NCBI RefSeq assembly: GCF_023159225.1
Contig: NC_063168.1
Span: 57,639,398-57,703,397 of the forward strand
Direction: 5' to 3'
From: Perognathus longimembris pacificus
Taxonomy: Eukaryota > Chordata > Mammalia > Rodentia > Heteromyidae
Length of the DNA stretch: 64,000 nucleotides
This document shows, one piece after another, positions 25,155 through 36,960 of this stretch. The translations under genes and the position numbers were made by a program. Position 1 is the first letter of the stretch. Every line of letters begins with the position of its first letter. The notes below the pieces were generated by a model that had not been told where the DNA came from, ran no database searches, and was given only the letters and a program-made list of their open reading frames with translations.

Positions 25155-25437
25155 ATTTTTTGCTTGTTTGGTACTAAAAATTGAATTCAAGGTCTTAACA
25201 CTTGCTAGGCAAGTACTCTACTACTTGTGTCATACCCCTAGTCCTTTTGCTTTTAGTTTGTCTTTCAGATAGGATCCCCCATCAACATTTTCCATGTTAG
25301 TTTCAAACCATGATTCTCCTATCCTCACCTCCCAAGAGGCTGGAGTCATAGTCATGTACTATCACACCCTTAGCCTCGAACCATAACTCTCCTATCTCTG
25401 TCTCCTGAGTAACTGGAATTACAGGCTTGCACCATAC
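25155..25437 (-). mobile_element. B1/ID dimer SINE, antisense, old
   Basis: A reverse ID half (GGTACTAAAAATTGAATTC, TTGCTAGGCAAGTACTCTAC) is followed by a reverse B1 half with two overlapping B1-like stretches, suggesting a nested or duplicated B1. Confidence 0.7.
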
Positions 25438-26160
25438 ATGCTTGCTTTACTGGTTGGATTTTCGAGTGGTTACTTCTCAGTGGCTGTCTCCTGGTCATCC
25501 CCCACAGCACAATTTATTCCTGCAGAGATTTTCTTTCAGACAGTTAATCCTAATCCCAGTAGGCCTGATCAAAGAGCTTCTCACAACTGTCCTTCCCTTA
25601 AAATGCCACACTTGATTTCTCTTAATTTATACTGCCTGTCTTGACTATATAATCCATGGAGCTCATATAAATATCCTTTAAACCAAAACACCAGATTGTC
25701 TGCAGGGGTTTTAAGTACAGTCATTCCTTTGAATTTAAGAGTTTGGCATTTTGAAATTGAAACCCACTCGCTATAAACACTTTCTTTTAAAATATAGGCA
25801 AGCAGACAATTAAAGGTTGCTAATAGGCATTTAACAGCTAATCTTTAGAAGAAACAATACCTTAGTAATAAACCCTAGGTATATATCTTCTAGTCTGAAT
25901 TCCCCACTTAACCTTTCATATTCGAGCAGTTTCCTTTGGGGAATATCTGTTTGTTCCTTCTGGCTGGCTTGGTATCTGAATTGTTTGTAAGCGTTTTCAC
26001 TATAAAAGCCCCTTCATTAAACAAGTTGCCTTTTGATGGAGTCTGTGTGCTTAAAAACGCAAAAACAAAAACTAGAGGCTCCTAACTTAATTCTTGACTT
26101 GGTTTACAAGAGTTTGCTCAAAAGGGTTGGGGTATTTACATATTATGAGACTCCAGAATC

Positions 26161-26240
26161 TCTCTTTCTGTCTCTGTCTCTGTCTCTGTCTCTGTTCTCT
26201 CTCTGTGTGTGTGTGTGTGCGTGTGTATGTGTGTGTGTGT
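26161..26240 (+). repeat. (TCTCTG)n then (GT)n
   Basis: Hexamer TCTCTG repeats lead into GT repeats with interruptions. Confidence 0.88.
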
Positions 26241-26647
26241 TACTAGCAGTGTTCTAAATCAGAATCACTTAAGGGGGTTTTAAATACAGCTTCCTGGTTC
26301 CCACCCATCGTCTTCTTCATTTGGACACATTTTACTTTCATAGCATGTCACATTTCTCAGATTTACTGATGATTTGGTGTTGGATTTGTTTTGGGATGAC
26401 TGGTGCCTTGGATTTGCCAATGAGGTAACTTAAGTCACAAAAAGCTTCTTCTTTGCTCTATGCAAAGAATCATGTTTCAAAACTTACCAGACAACTTTTC
26501 TTGGTCAATTCTTGCTTCTTCCACCACCCTCCAGGATAGGCCTCAGTAACAGGTGTTGAGGGCATGCCAGCCATCTCTAAGGCCTCCATCAGATGGGCCC
26601 TGGTAATCGTCACCTCTTAGACAATTGACAAGCCACATCATTTCTTT

Positions 26648-26868
26648 GTTTGAATTTTTATTTTTTATTGTTATTATAAAAGTGATGTACAGAGAGGTTA
26701 TAGTTACATAAATCAGGTAATGACTACATTTCTTTTTGGGCATTGTCACCCCTTCCTTTGATCTCTTCCAGTTTTTTCCTCCCCCCCACCCCGCCCCCTA
26801 CAAGTTGTATAGCTTATTTTCAACATGGTGTCTAGTGAGTACCACTGCTGCATTTGTTCACCCCCAAA
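26648..26868 (-). mobile_element. L1-like 3' end repeat, copy 2 of 3
   Basis: Same family and orientation as at 21,987-22,215, with a C-rich interruption near 26,780. It ends at the shared GCATTTGTTCACCC. Confidence 0.55.
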
Positions 26869-28344
26869 TCAGTTTTATATTCCTCATCCTTCCTGCCAGT
26901 CTGCTCTCTCAGGCCCGCACCCAGTTTCCCACCCATGGAAATAGATATGCAAAGGCTACGTCTGACCAGGGCCACACGTATGTCTCAGGGAGAAGAGAGT
27001 GAAGTAATGAGCATTTGGTGCTTGCGAACATATATTAATTTTCGGGTCTTCATCTGTTTTGGTAGACAAATCACAAACATTTCAGTGAATAACTGCGTCT
27101 GTTATGCAAATTGGTTTCTGTCTGCTGGTCTGTTGAGAATAATCTTCCATAATTACAACAGTTATTTACTTATGGGCAAATCAGCTTTCTTACCGCCTTC
27201 TGCGTTTGCCAGAGGCCTCCACCTGCTGCTGTTGCCCCAGTGTCTGGGTGAGATGGTGAGCTCTGACTTGATGAGTCTGTGGTCTGAGCTGAGGGGCCCG
27301 GGAACAAGGGGGCATACAGTAACTTCAGTCAATGAGTGGGAATTAGATAACCCAGTGAGTGCTTCTCCACACAAAGGTATCTAGGACTTAGTCCTGAAGG
27401 GTTTTATAGTTAGTTGAGGAAGCAAGTCACGTGGAACAAATGGAAGATAATTAAGTCCTCCAAGGTGTAGTTCTTCTTAAAAATGTTGCTGGGAATATTC
27501 AGCCTGGAAGATTTAAGTGTGGCCTAAAGGATTCGGAAATGCCTTCTTGTAGAGGAGCTTGTCATGGCTTTATGAAGATGGGACACATTCCTAGAGAGCT
27601 TCAGATGGAAAGGCCTAGAACAGAAGCCAGAGGAAGGAGTTAGCATCACAAAGCCTGTCTGGGTATTGAATAGCAGCCTCTGTCCCCACAGTAGAGAGGG
27701 AGGTAGAGAAAACAGAGGCAAGGAGATTGCTTAAGAAGGCCAGGAAGGCTGAGAGACAACATTGGAAATGGCTTCAGAATCAGAAGACAGTGGAATCTGT
27801 AGAAATCTGGGTGAGTACCGTGCCCCCCCGCCCTTAGCTGTTGTGGGTCCTGTACTGTGTCTGCAGATTCAACAAGTTGGGGACTTAAAATCTTAAAAAG
27901 TTTTCACCTGTACTGAACATGGATAGACTATTTTTCTGGTCATTATTCCAAAAACAGTGTAGCCTAACAAGTATTTATATCACAGCACCTATTTATATCA
28001 AATTAGGTATTCTAAGTCATCTAGCAATGACAAAGTATATAGGAGGGAATGTGTAGGTTCTGTGCAAAATGATGCAATTTTATGCAAGGGACTTAATCAT
28101 CCTTTGCTATCTGTGTGTGTGTGGGGGGGGGGGGGTCCTGGAACAATCCCCATGGATACTGAAAGATGGCTGTAATTGACACCTGACTCTAGGCTCTTGA
28201 TCTATGTGTTGAGAGGATGAACCAGGTTAGAGATGTGGGTTGGGGGGAACATGACCATGTGTTATTTTCTGCCTCATTTTCTTCTTCCCTTCACAACATA
28301 TAGTTTTCACATTGAAATTGGACCCTCTAAAAATATGACCCCAT

Positions 28345-28430
28345 AGGGCAGGACAGATTTTGTTCTCTTTATTTTACAGATGAGGAAAACAAGACCAAGG
28401 AACAGTATGTCACCAGCCAATTTTTTGAGT
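28345..28430 (-). mobile_element. MIR SINE, antisense, fragment
   Basis: TTATTTTACAGATGAGGAAA and CAAGGAACAGTATGTCACCAG are the conserved reverse MIR segment. Confidence 0.6.
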
Positions 28431-28944
28431 TATAGGGGGCTCTCAGGAGGTGGTCTGTCATGTCATTTAGTCATTGTAATAATACTTGTGTAGAAAAGTA
28501 GACATAGGAGATTAATGCCTTGCTTTCGGTACTGTTCTTAGAGTCTGGTTACAATATGACTTTGTCTCCGAATGCCTTCTGTTCCAACACGAAATAATTC
28601 AGAGGTATTTCTCAGGTAAGGCTATGGGGAAACTACTAGATTATCAGCTGACCAGTCTTCTTCATTCTCTTGGCCACCACTTCAGTGGAAATGACCAGAA
28701 GTTTGAAAGCCTGAGGAACCCAAGGAATATTATATCACACAAAGAGGCTACTAAGAGATCAACTACAATTTGAATGGAATGCCAGTCCTTTCTGGGTCTG
28801 TGGAGGAAGTGGAGGGCAAGAAGAAAATAGGTAAATAACAGGAAGTAAAGCTATACTGTTTTCTCTGCATGGTAGACTTGTAATGTCAATAACATCGTGA
28901 CCCAATCATACTTAAGCCTCATGCAGTGTTATGCAAGTAGAGAC

Positions 28945-29205
28945 TTGTCAATTGTTCATACATACATTTATTGAGTATTTATTGAGCAGTGATTTGCAGG
29001 CCAAGGCATGCAAATCTGAGGACTCAGAGATGAGCTGACATAGTCCTTGCTCTCCATGATTCACAGTCTAGTCAAGGAAAGCCAGGAATTTCTGGAGCTA
29101 AAGTCAGTGAATTTCTCTGGCAAGGTTTGCAAATCTAAGAAGGGTTCATTGTCAAGAGTCGGGAAGCCTTCTCAGAGGAGGTGACGTTCACTCACTGTGA
29201 AAGTC
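28945..29205 (-). mobile_element. L2 LINE 3' part, antisense
   Basis: TTTATTGAGTATTTATTGAGC, CTTGCTCTCCATGATTCACAG and CTTCTCAGAGGAGGTGACG occur in the order of the L2 consensus as I recall it. Confidence 0.72.
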
Positions 29206-29469
29206 ACACGGGTTTCTGGCAATTACACATTTCTTTCTGAGGATATTTGCACTTGCTAGTTCTTCAGGAACAAATGTTCTTGCTCCTTTTGGCTGTCTAC
29301 TCCTGTTCTTGGTCAGGGCTTGGTTTATATAGAGAATGCTTTCTCAAAGGGTCATCTCCTGATCCTCCTCCCCCAAATCCAAGTGATGATTGCTCTGTTA
29401 TTTATACCTCATTTCTTTATATAAATATATATCTATTTATATATATGTGAAATTTCTTTTCTTTCTTTT

Positions 29470-29677
29470 ATTATTATTATTTTTTTGCCAGTCCTGGAAC
29501 TTGAACTCAGGGCTTGAGCACTGTCCCTGGTTTCTTTTTGCTCAAGGCTAGCACTCTGCCACTTGAGCCACAGTGCCACTTCTAGCTTTTTCTATATATG
29601 TGGTGCTGAGGAATCGAACCCATGGCTTCATGTATACAAGGCAAGCATTTTTTGCCACTAGGCCGTATTCCCAGCCC
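29470..29677 (-). mobile_element. ID-dimer SINE, antisense, somewhat diverged
   Basis: The reverse-complement element begins in a T-rich run and ends ...TTCCCAGCCC. TTTCTTTC-type sequence on both sides is a plausible but low-complexity target duplication. Confidence 0.88.
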
Positions 29678-29694
29678 TCTTTCTTTCTTTCATT

Positions 29695-29953
29695 TCTTTT
29701 GGTGCCAGTCTGGGGCTTAAACTTATTTTGCTCAAGGGTGGTATCCTACCACTTGAGCCACAACTCTACTACCGGATTCTTTTGGCTTTTATGGCTTTTT
29801 TTTTGTTTTTGTTTTGTTTGGTTTTGTCTTCTTTTTTTAGTGGAGGTAAGAGTCTCAGAGACTTTCCTGTCCAGTCTGGTTTTGAACAGAGATCCAAAGA
29901 TCTCAACCACTTGAGTAGCTAGGATTATATATGTGACCCACCAGCATCCAGCT
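29695..29953 (-). mobile_element. B1/ID dimer SINE, antisense
   Basis: The reverse ID half (GTGCCAGTCTGGGGCTTAAAC, CACTTGAGCCACAAC) is followed by a T-rich middle and a reverse B1 end (GAGTAGCTAGGATTATAT, ACCAGCATCCAGC). It abuts the ID-dimer SINE at 29.5 kb. Confidence 0.72.
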
Positions 29954-30114
29954 TCTACATGAATTTTTAAATAACCGTTTACTTTCTCTACTAGTTTATA
30001 AACTCATCAAAGTAGGCTTTACTCTGTGTCTGACACACAGAGAGCACTGAATTCATACTGGTGGGATGCATGAGTAAAATTACACAAACAAGCAAAGTTA
30101 GAAACTCTCTGAAT

Positions 30115-30592
30115 CTCAGTGTCTTCAAGTGGGATTTATGTATCTACTTCTTTATTTACTGATCCCTCAGACCTTTTATATGGTGAAAGGGACTTTGCAG
30201 GCATGATTAAGCAAAGGAGTTAGAGGTGGGAAAAGTCTTTGAGAGGTTTATCTGAGAGGATCAGATGTAGGTCACAAGTTTCCTCATTAGAGAATGGCAG
30301 ATGATCAGAGGGACAAATGTACGATGAGCAAAGCTGACACTTGAAGGTGTTCGACAGTAAACTTTGAAAGTGAAGGAAGGAGCCTTCGATGAAGGGGCAT
30401 TAAGTTGGGACAAGCAGGAAATGGATCTTCCTCTGAAGTCTTCCAAAGGACCCATCCTTAATGGCACCTTGATTTAGCTCCATAAAACTCATTTTGAATA
30501 TTTAGCCTGCAGAACTGCGGGAGAAAACAGTTGTATTATCTTAAGCCTCTAAATGCGTTTTGTTACAGCAGCAATATGAAAGTAATACATGT
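30115..30592 (+). mobile_element. MLT1-type LTR (MaLR retrotransposon), solo relic
   Basis: ATATGGTGAAAGGGACTTTGC, AATGGCACCTTGATTTAGC, CCTGCAGAACTGCGGGAGAA and GTTTTGTTACAGCAGCAATA occur in the order of an MLT1 LTR. No internal gene region follows. Confidence 0.75.
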
Positions 30593-31984
30593 TGGGAACA
30601 AATACGGTAACATGTGGGAAGACTTTGGAAAAGCACAAAGCCAGCAATCATGATTAGTTTATGCCGGCTCATCTCTTGTGTATTCTTTTTCTGCACAGTA
30701 AGTTCCAGATCCCTAATGAGGAGAGATGCTTGAAATAATAGCCTTACGCCCCAAGGAAGGATACTTTTTTCATGGTTTATAATTGCCATAGAGCTTGAAA
30801 ATCTTCCAGGTCTTCTAGTTCTTAATTATGTTCTCATGCATATGCATCAATTACCCACATACTTGTACCTGGCTTGTTATTAAAAAGATAATTTATATAT
30901 TATATAATGTCATGGTATATATATATATAATATATCCCTCTGAAGATATCCTATGAGATATCTCACCTCCATTGCAATTATCTGCTCAAGTTGAAACCTA
31001 CTTGCCAATCTCCCCTGTACAATGGAGTTAAACCTCCACTTTTATCCGCTTCAGTCCTAGTGCCTATTTGTTCAACCTGGCAATTTTCTCCTTGTAACTC
31101 CCAGTGATTGCAGATTGGGTTTTCTGGGCTTCTACCTGCAATCCAGGAAAGAATCAGGAACTGTCTAGCCCAGGAGGTGATATAGAAATGGCAGTGTTGG
31201 GGAAAGAAAGAGTGTCCACACTTTTACTAGCTATTTTTCCATGTTAGATGTGGTTTTTGTCAAGTTTGTGCCCACTTAATTCTAGCAGTGTCTCAGAGAG
31301 TGGCAGAATACCAGCAAATCAATGACTCTGCCTATGAAAGCACATGAATTTCCCAAACACCCCTTCTGGTGACTCAATTCCCACATGGCTCCATTTACCA
31401 GCCTGGAACTTCCATTCCTCTCTGATCTCTGCCCCTCTCCTGCCAAGAGGGAAAATGAAGGTAGATCTTCATGGGCTCTTCCCTCACACGGACTCATGTC
31501 AACTGAAAGGTTTGTCCTCCGCTTTCCTACTGCTAGTTTGGACTTTAAAAGAAAATTTCCTTTGTGGGAGAAGAAATTGTTTCTTTGGAAACTGCACTTA
31601 ACACACGAGCTGCATTGTTAGATACCTCTCTGTGGTAAGGTTCCTTATCAGCACAGTGGAATTTGTAACGCAAATGTGATGGTATCAGTGAGAGACTCCA
31701 TGAATTCATTCGTAAAATGCTTGTCACTGCTCACTAAAAATATTTCTTCTTTCCCCAACCTCTCACTCCCATTTTCACACTTGAGAGGACGTATACACTC
31801 CCCGGTATGTTTCCTGTAAAGGAAGACATTGCAACTTCCACCAGCCAGGGAGTTAGCATCATTTGGTCTGGAGAGAAGCCTACAGTCCATATTTTTAGCA
31901 AGCCGTCTGGGTGCCATTGATGCCAACGGTTATCAGGTTGAATTCTTATGAGATTCTTCTATAAGGTGAGCTTGGACCACAGCA

Positions 31985-32125
31985 TTTCAGAACATGAATT
32001 AATTTCATATTGCTGCTGTAACAAAATGTATTGGAGGGCTTAAGAGAATACAACTGTTTTCTCCTGAAGTTCTGTAGGCTGGGAGTTCAAAATGGATTTG
32101 ATGGTGTGAAATCAAGGCAGTGGTG
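31985..32125 (-). mobile_element. MLT1-type LTR fragment, antisense
   Basis: TTCATATTGCTGCTGTAACA, AAATGTATTGGAGGGCTTAA and GTTCTGTAGGCTGGGAGTTC match the reverse end of an MLT1-class LTR. Confidence 0.6.
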
Positions 32126-32454
32126 TCAAACCAGTGTGTACACACAATGGTTACATAGGTGATACCCAGTACACCTTGGCTTTGTTGAATGAGTACCTCT
32201 GTGTACTTTCAGCATTCCCTGGTTGAAGACTATGTATAAAATATACCAGTACAGTCACCTGCCCATCATCTGAGCATCTTCCTAAGGGACATCTAATGTT
32301 CCCATTCCCCATCCAACAGAACCATATCTCTGTGAGTCCAGTCCAAATGCCACTTTCTGGAAGAAACTTTCTCCAGTTTGAGCCAGCATGCTCATTTCTC
32401 CAACCAGCTTCACTTAATCATCATCCCCCCTTTCTTCTTTCTCTTTTTCTTTCT

Positions 32455-32695
32455 TCCCCCTCTCTTTCGTTCATTGGTCATGGGGCATATACTCAGGGCC
32501 TATGCACTCTCCCCAGGTCTTTTGCTCAAAACTAATGTGCTACCAATTTTGAGCCACAGTACCACTTCCAGTTTTCTGGTGATTAATTGGAGATAAGAGA
32601 CTTCTTGCCTGGACTGACTTTGAACCTGGATCGTTAGATCCAGCCTCTAGAGTAACTATGATTACAGACATGAGCCACTAGCACCCGGCTTACTT
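32455..32695 (-). mobile_element. B1/ID dimer SINE, antisense, inside L2 surroundings
   Basis: Reverse ID (ACTCAGGGCCTATGCACTC, GAGCCACAGTACCACTTCC) followed by reverse B1 (GATTACAGACATGAGCCAC, AGCACCCGGCTT). Confidence 0.72.
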
Positions 32696-32939
32696 AATTT
32701 CTTACGTACATACATTCACTCTTTCAGCAACTTGGCAGCTCTTGATGGTCTTCCTCTCATTTGACTCATATATGCTTTCTTCTCCCATTTCAGCTACAAA
32801 CATTCCAGTCCCAGCTCTGTCATCTTGCTTGTATTTCCTTCACTAGATTCCATTTTTTTTTGATCTTTCAAAGACCATTCTTTTCAGAAAATTGCTTTCA
32901 TCTTTGCATAGCTAAAGAGGGCCTTTGAACCTAGGAGTG

Positions 32940-33500
32940 TGCAAGCATCATCTCCTGTGACCTCTCCTCATCACACTGTCCTTTAAAGCCCTTCTAGGCC
33001 CAGCTTCCCTGTGCTGGTGGGGTTAAACCCAGAGTCTTTAACATGACCGCCAAAGCCCTGCTGGGTCTGCTCTTCCCCTTATATCTCTAGTCATAGTTCA
33101 ATGAAAGTACCTTTCCTGGCCACTGGACCTTTACATAAGTTTCATTGTCCTAGCCAACTTTGTTTTCCACATTGTGTAAAAATCTCATTTCTTTAGCAAA
33201 ATCTCCCTTGGGCCCTCAAGTCTCCATCACATTTCTTTGTTACATGGTCTCCAAGCTTTGTATTTCTCTCATTGACCTTTTCTTACTGTGTATGTATGTA
33301 CATATATATATATATATATATACATTAATATGTGACATATATTATTATATATTATATATAATCAGCTATACAGGTACTTGACTAGTGTTAGTTTCCAGGA
33401 GAGCAAGGACTTGTCTGCTTTTGCTCACTCTGTGTGTCATTCACCTTATCCGGGAAGACTTGACATGCACCAGGTAGGTGCACATATATGGGGAAGGAAT
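32940..33500 (+). mobile_element. L2 LINE fragment, interrupted by AT-rich tract
   Basis: GCCAAAGCCCTGCTGGGTCTG, CCTGGCCACTGGACCTTTAC and AGGAGAGCAAGGACTTGTC follow L2 order. A (TA)n-rich block at 33,284-33,362 splits it, and GAAGGAATGAAGGAATGAAA is the decayed L2 tail. Confidence 0.62.
33284..33362 (+). repeat. AT-rich (TA)n block
   Basis: TATG units and about ten TA units, then ATTATTATATATTATATATA; it lies inside the L2 fragment. Confidence 0.85.
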
Positions 33501-33866
33501 GAAGGAATGAAAGCATGGAGAGGGGTGTGTGGTGTTTACTTGGAGTTGAGGCCTGTGAACCCATCCAGAAAGCCCTTGGAGTCATTAAGCCTTGGGAATT
33601 GAAGTTAGGCAGTTGATCTCTAGTTCATGTGTCAGAATGGAATTTTACTTTTGTGTGTGGAAACTAATATATAACTTAACTTAGACTGATGGACCACTCT
33701 GATTAGTTGTGATAGGAAAATCTTCATTAAGTTGAAGTCCTTGGAATTCTGTGAGAAAGTAGGTTTGGCTGATTAAATGTCTCATAGAACAGAAGTAGGA
33801 AGACAAATGGTTTTCAGTGAACAAGAAAGTGGTGGCTGTGTGAAGGTAAAAGAAGTATGTGTGTGC

Positions 33867-34050
33867 GGGCTGGGAATATGACCTAGTGGCAAGAGTGCTT
33901 GCCTCATATACATGAAGCCCTGGGTTCGATTCCTCAGCACCACATATATAGAAAAGGCCAGAAGAGGTGCTGTGGTTCAAGTGGCAGAGTGCTAGCTTTG
34001 AGCAAAAAGAAGCCAGGGATAGTGGTCAGGCTGGCAAAAGAAAAAAGAAA

Positions 34051-34051
<1 letters not shown>
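33867..34051 (+). mobile_element. ID-dimer SINE (IDL-Geo type), 3' part shortened
   Basis: The head is complete. The foot lacks most of the CCTGAGTCCAAG segment and runs into an A-rich tail, then directly into a (GT)n tract. Confidence 0.88.

Positions 34052-34052
<1 letters not shown>

Positions 34053-34096
<44 letters not shown>
34053..34096 (+). repeat. (GT)n at a SINE A-tail
   Basis: 22 GT units directly follow the A-tail of the SINE at 33,867-34,051. GTGTGTG also precedes the SINE, so the tract may have grown from the target duplication. Confidence 0.93.
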
Positions 34097-34097
<1 letters not shown>

Positions 34098-34916
34098 GGG
34101 GTGGTGCACAGGTGGGATGAAATCCAGGAGGCTCTGGATAGAGATCACATACCTCCCACCCAACCAGAGATATGGCTGTGGTAGGCAATAAAGGGGATAT
34201 AAAGGACATATTTAGAGCAAGGGTGCTTGAAGGTAGAGAAAAATGTGGGAGGACAAGGCAGTATGCGTATTGAAGGCCAGCAGTGCACAGATACTGCAGG
34301 AAATATGTCTTGTAAGATTCTGATCATGGAAGTAGGGGTGCCTGTCCTGGACCTCCAGAGCCTCTTCTCAGACATTTGTCTAAATCTTAGAGTGAAGAGA
34401 TTGTCCAACGCAGTCCTAACGTCTCAGTCAATTACCTGGTCTAGGGGAGGTTCCTGTGCCCAGGTGGGTAAACTGAGTCCCTTTCTTGAAACTCAGACTT
34501 GGAATATTGAGGGAGAGTTAATTTGTCAGAACTCAAGCCCAAGCCAGAGTCATAGGAGCTGAAATCATAGGAGTAGAAACCAGGAGTGAGAAGGTCTGCA
34601 GAGAGGAGACACACCACCAGTGGGAGGCCAAGAAGCAGAATAGCTGCTAGCTGCTTGGGCCCTGTGCTTTCCAGTCCCTTACATTCTGCTTCTGGGAGAC
34701 CTGGCTGAGTCAAGTAACAGTGCGTTCTCTATTTTTTCAATAGCTTAAGTGGGTCTCTCTCTGTGTCTTTTATAGTCAAAAGAAATTCAAAAGGCAATCA
34801 GTGATTGAACAGGCAACAAGGAAAGTAGTTTCAACCTAAATTTGGGATATATTTGGAAGGGCAACTTTGCTAGAGGAAAGAGCCAAGAACATAGTCTTAG
34901 AAGAGATGAAGTAGAG

Positions 34917-35200
34917 GCTGGGCACAATGACTCATATTGGTTAATTCTGGCTACTTGGGTGGTAGAAATAGGAGAATGTAACCCAGACCCCCACCCTAAA
35001 ATCAATGAACAAGTGGGGTGCAGTGGTTCAAATCTGCAATCCCAGGTATATAATAGGCATAGGTAGGAAGATAGTGGTCCAAAGCCAATGGAAGAAACAG
35101 AAACTATGAGCCCTTATCTAAGGCACACAAAAAAAGAGGCACTGGTTGCTTGGCTCAAGTGGTAGAATGCTTGCTCAAGTGTGAGGCCCTGCTCAAAAAC

Positions 35201-35203
<3 letters not shown>
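34917..35203 (+). mobile_element. Old B1/ID dimer SINEs, probably two overlapping copies
   Basis: A partial B1 start at 34,917-34,990 is followed by a second B1 start near 35,010 and an ID half (TTGGCTCAAGTGGTAGAATGC, GTGAGGCCCTGCTC). The tail has become an (AT)n tract. Confidence 0.62.

Positions 35204-35239
<36 letters not shown>
35204..35239 (+). repeat. (AT)n microsatellite at SINE tail
   Basis: About 18 perfect AT units. Confidence 0.92.
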
Positions 35240-35243
<4 letters not shown>

Positions 35244-36387
35244 AAGATGAAAAAATAAGGAGAGAAGAAATGAGATGAGATATCTACTCACCTGTAATTA
35301 AGCTCTTGTAGTTATGTGTACCTTGGCATCTTAGTCACCTGCGAGGGAGGGAGCTGCTCCAGGCTGGTTACCTTCAGTGAAGCTGGTGCTGTGCCAGCCT
35401 TCCCAAGACTGACGTGCAGAATCTTCTCTGTCACCTTGGGAGACGGTGGAAGAAGTGATCAGCAGGGAACCGGCTGGCCCAGCATTGCCCTCATCCCAAG
35501 AAGAGCAACCTGGTCAAACAAAAGCCTCATAGATTTCTCCTCTACTCTACTCGTCTAGATTGCTTTTAAAGAAGTCAGTCCCTTACCAAGGCCCTTGTGA
35601 AATCACACTGGCTATGGTTCTCTGGATAGAGTCCCAGCCGCCAGCCATGTGCCCTCAGAGGTTCAAGAGCACAGCCTCAGCACTCTCTTCACCTACCTGC
35701 ATGTTGTCAGCTGGTCAGTGAATATTTCCTGAGCATCTCTGGGTTGCTCATTTCTGTAGCAGGTGTTCTCTGTCTTTGGCTTACTTGTGTGAAGCAAACA
35801 GCTAATGGACTACTCCACGTGCTGTTCTGTTGGAAGGGTTCTTTTGAATGCTTTGGTGGGCATTGCCAGGGTAACCAGACCAGGAGTCTAGTAATTAATT
35901 AATGATGCCGTAACCATACCCAACCCTCCCTAAACAGAAGAGGAAACTGGCTGGAATAATTTTGATGGAGTATGGGTCAAAGAGAAACACATTTGAAGGG
36001 GTTATATACTATTTTATAGCTACTAGAAAGAAACAGGAAAAATATGTGTATGTGACTGTGTGTGAGGGGGAGTTCTGGATGAAAACAGTTCAATCTCATA
36101 ACCAAGCAGAGGCTAGCAGCTCGTTGGATTGTTCTTGGGAGAGAATGAAAGCACTGCATTAAAAGTCTATCAAGGGCAAAGCTCCAGCTCATGGAAATGC
36201 TAATGAGGACTCCTGAGAAGATCCATGTAGAAAATTTGTGAAAGAAGATGCATGCATATTTGTTTTATATAATTGTTGATATGTGTGTGGAAGTTTATGT
36301 AATAACTGCCCTGGGGTGTTGTGAGATACCTCTGCTATCCATGTCATCAATTGTTCTTCTTTGCTTAAGCTAGTTTAAAGGTTTTAG

Positions 36388-36530
36388 GCCCCTCCCCTTC
36401 CCATCCTTGCCCTTCCCTTCACTTATTTCCTCTTCCAGTCCCTTCTCTTCATCCTTTCCCTTTCCTTCCTTCCCTTCCTTCCCTTTTCTTTCCCTTCTCC
36501 TTCCCTTCTCTTTTAATTTTGTTTCCTTTT
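36388..36530 (+). repeat. Polypyrimidine (CCTTCC)n-type tract
   Basis: C/T-only repeats such as CTTCCCTTCCTTCCC; a mirror-like purine strand opposite. Confidence 0.85.
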
Positions 36531-36837
36531 TCTTTGGACAATGGAGCTGTGGTTTCATAAATCAAGAGCCAGAATTGGTTCCATCTTGGCTTCTGTTTAT
36601 ACAGCTCTTTCTTTGCTGATTCTAATGATTCTCTATGTAATCCTGGAAGATGATTTATTCCTGCCCTCCTGTCTCACTCTAGCTAAGAAACAAACCAATA
36701 AAATGGGATCTTTCTAGGATTTGTAAGGATGCCTGAGGCACAAATCTCTCAAACATCAACAAGAACTATAAGAAACATGATAGCTTGAGAGTATGTATGA
36801 CTGCTGCTGGACTTGACTTTGAGGGATAACATTTTTT

Positions 36838-36960
36838 GAGTCCCTGGTGCCGGACATTTGACATTTATTATTTCCTAGAACTAAACTCCATTCTGAAGAT
36901 GAGGAAACTGAATCAGAGAGGTTGTGTACTCCCCAAAGAATTGAGGGTTCCAAGCTACTG
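36838..36960 (-). mobile_element. MIR SINE, antisense
   Basis: TTGAGTCCCTGGTGCCGGAC, AGATGAGGAAACTGAATCAG and AGAGGTTGTGTACTCCCC follow reverse MIR order. Confidence 0.62.

Larger units (their letters stand above)
22216..26160. other. Intergenic, mostly unique sequence
   Basis: Apart from the SINE at 25.2 kb and a TA repeat at 24.0 kb, no gene or clear repeat is seen. A decayed L2-like stretch at about 24,390-24,580 is possible. Confidence 0.4.

Noticed and set aside
26854..27384. 176-codon open frame
   Set aside because: It begins without an ATG inside the end of an L1-like repeat, has no recognisable domain and no exon-like borders.
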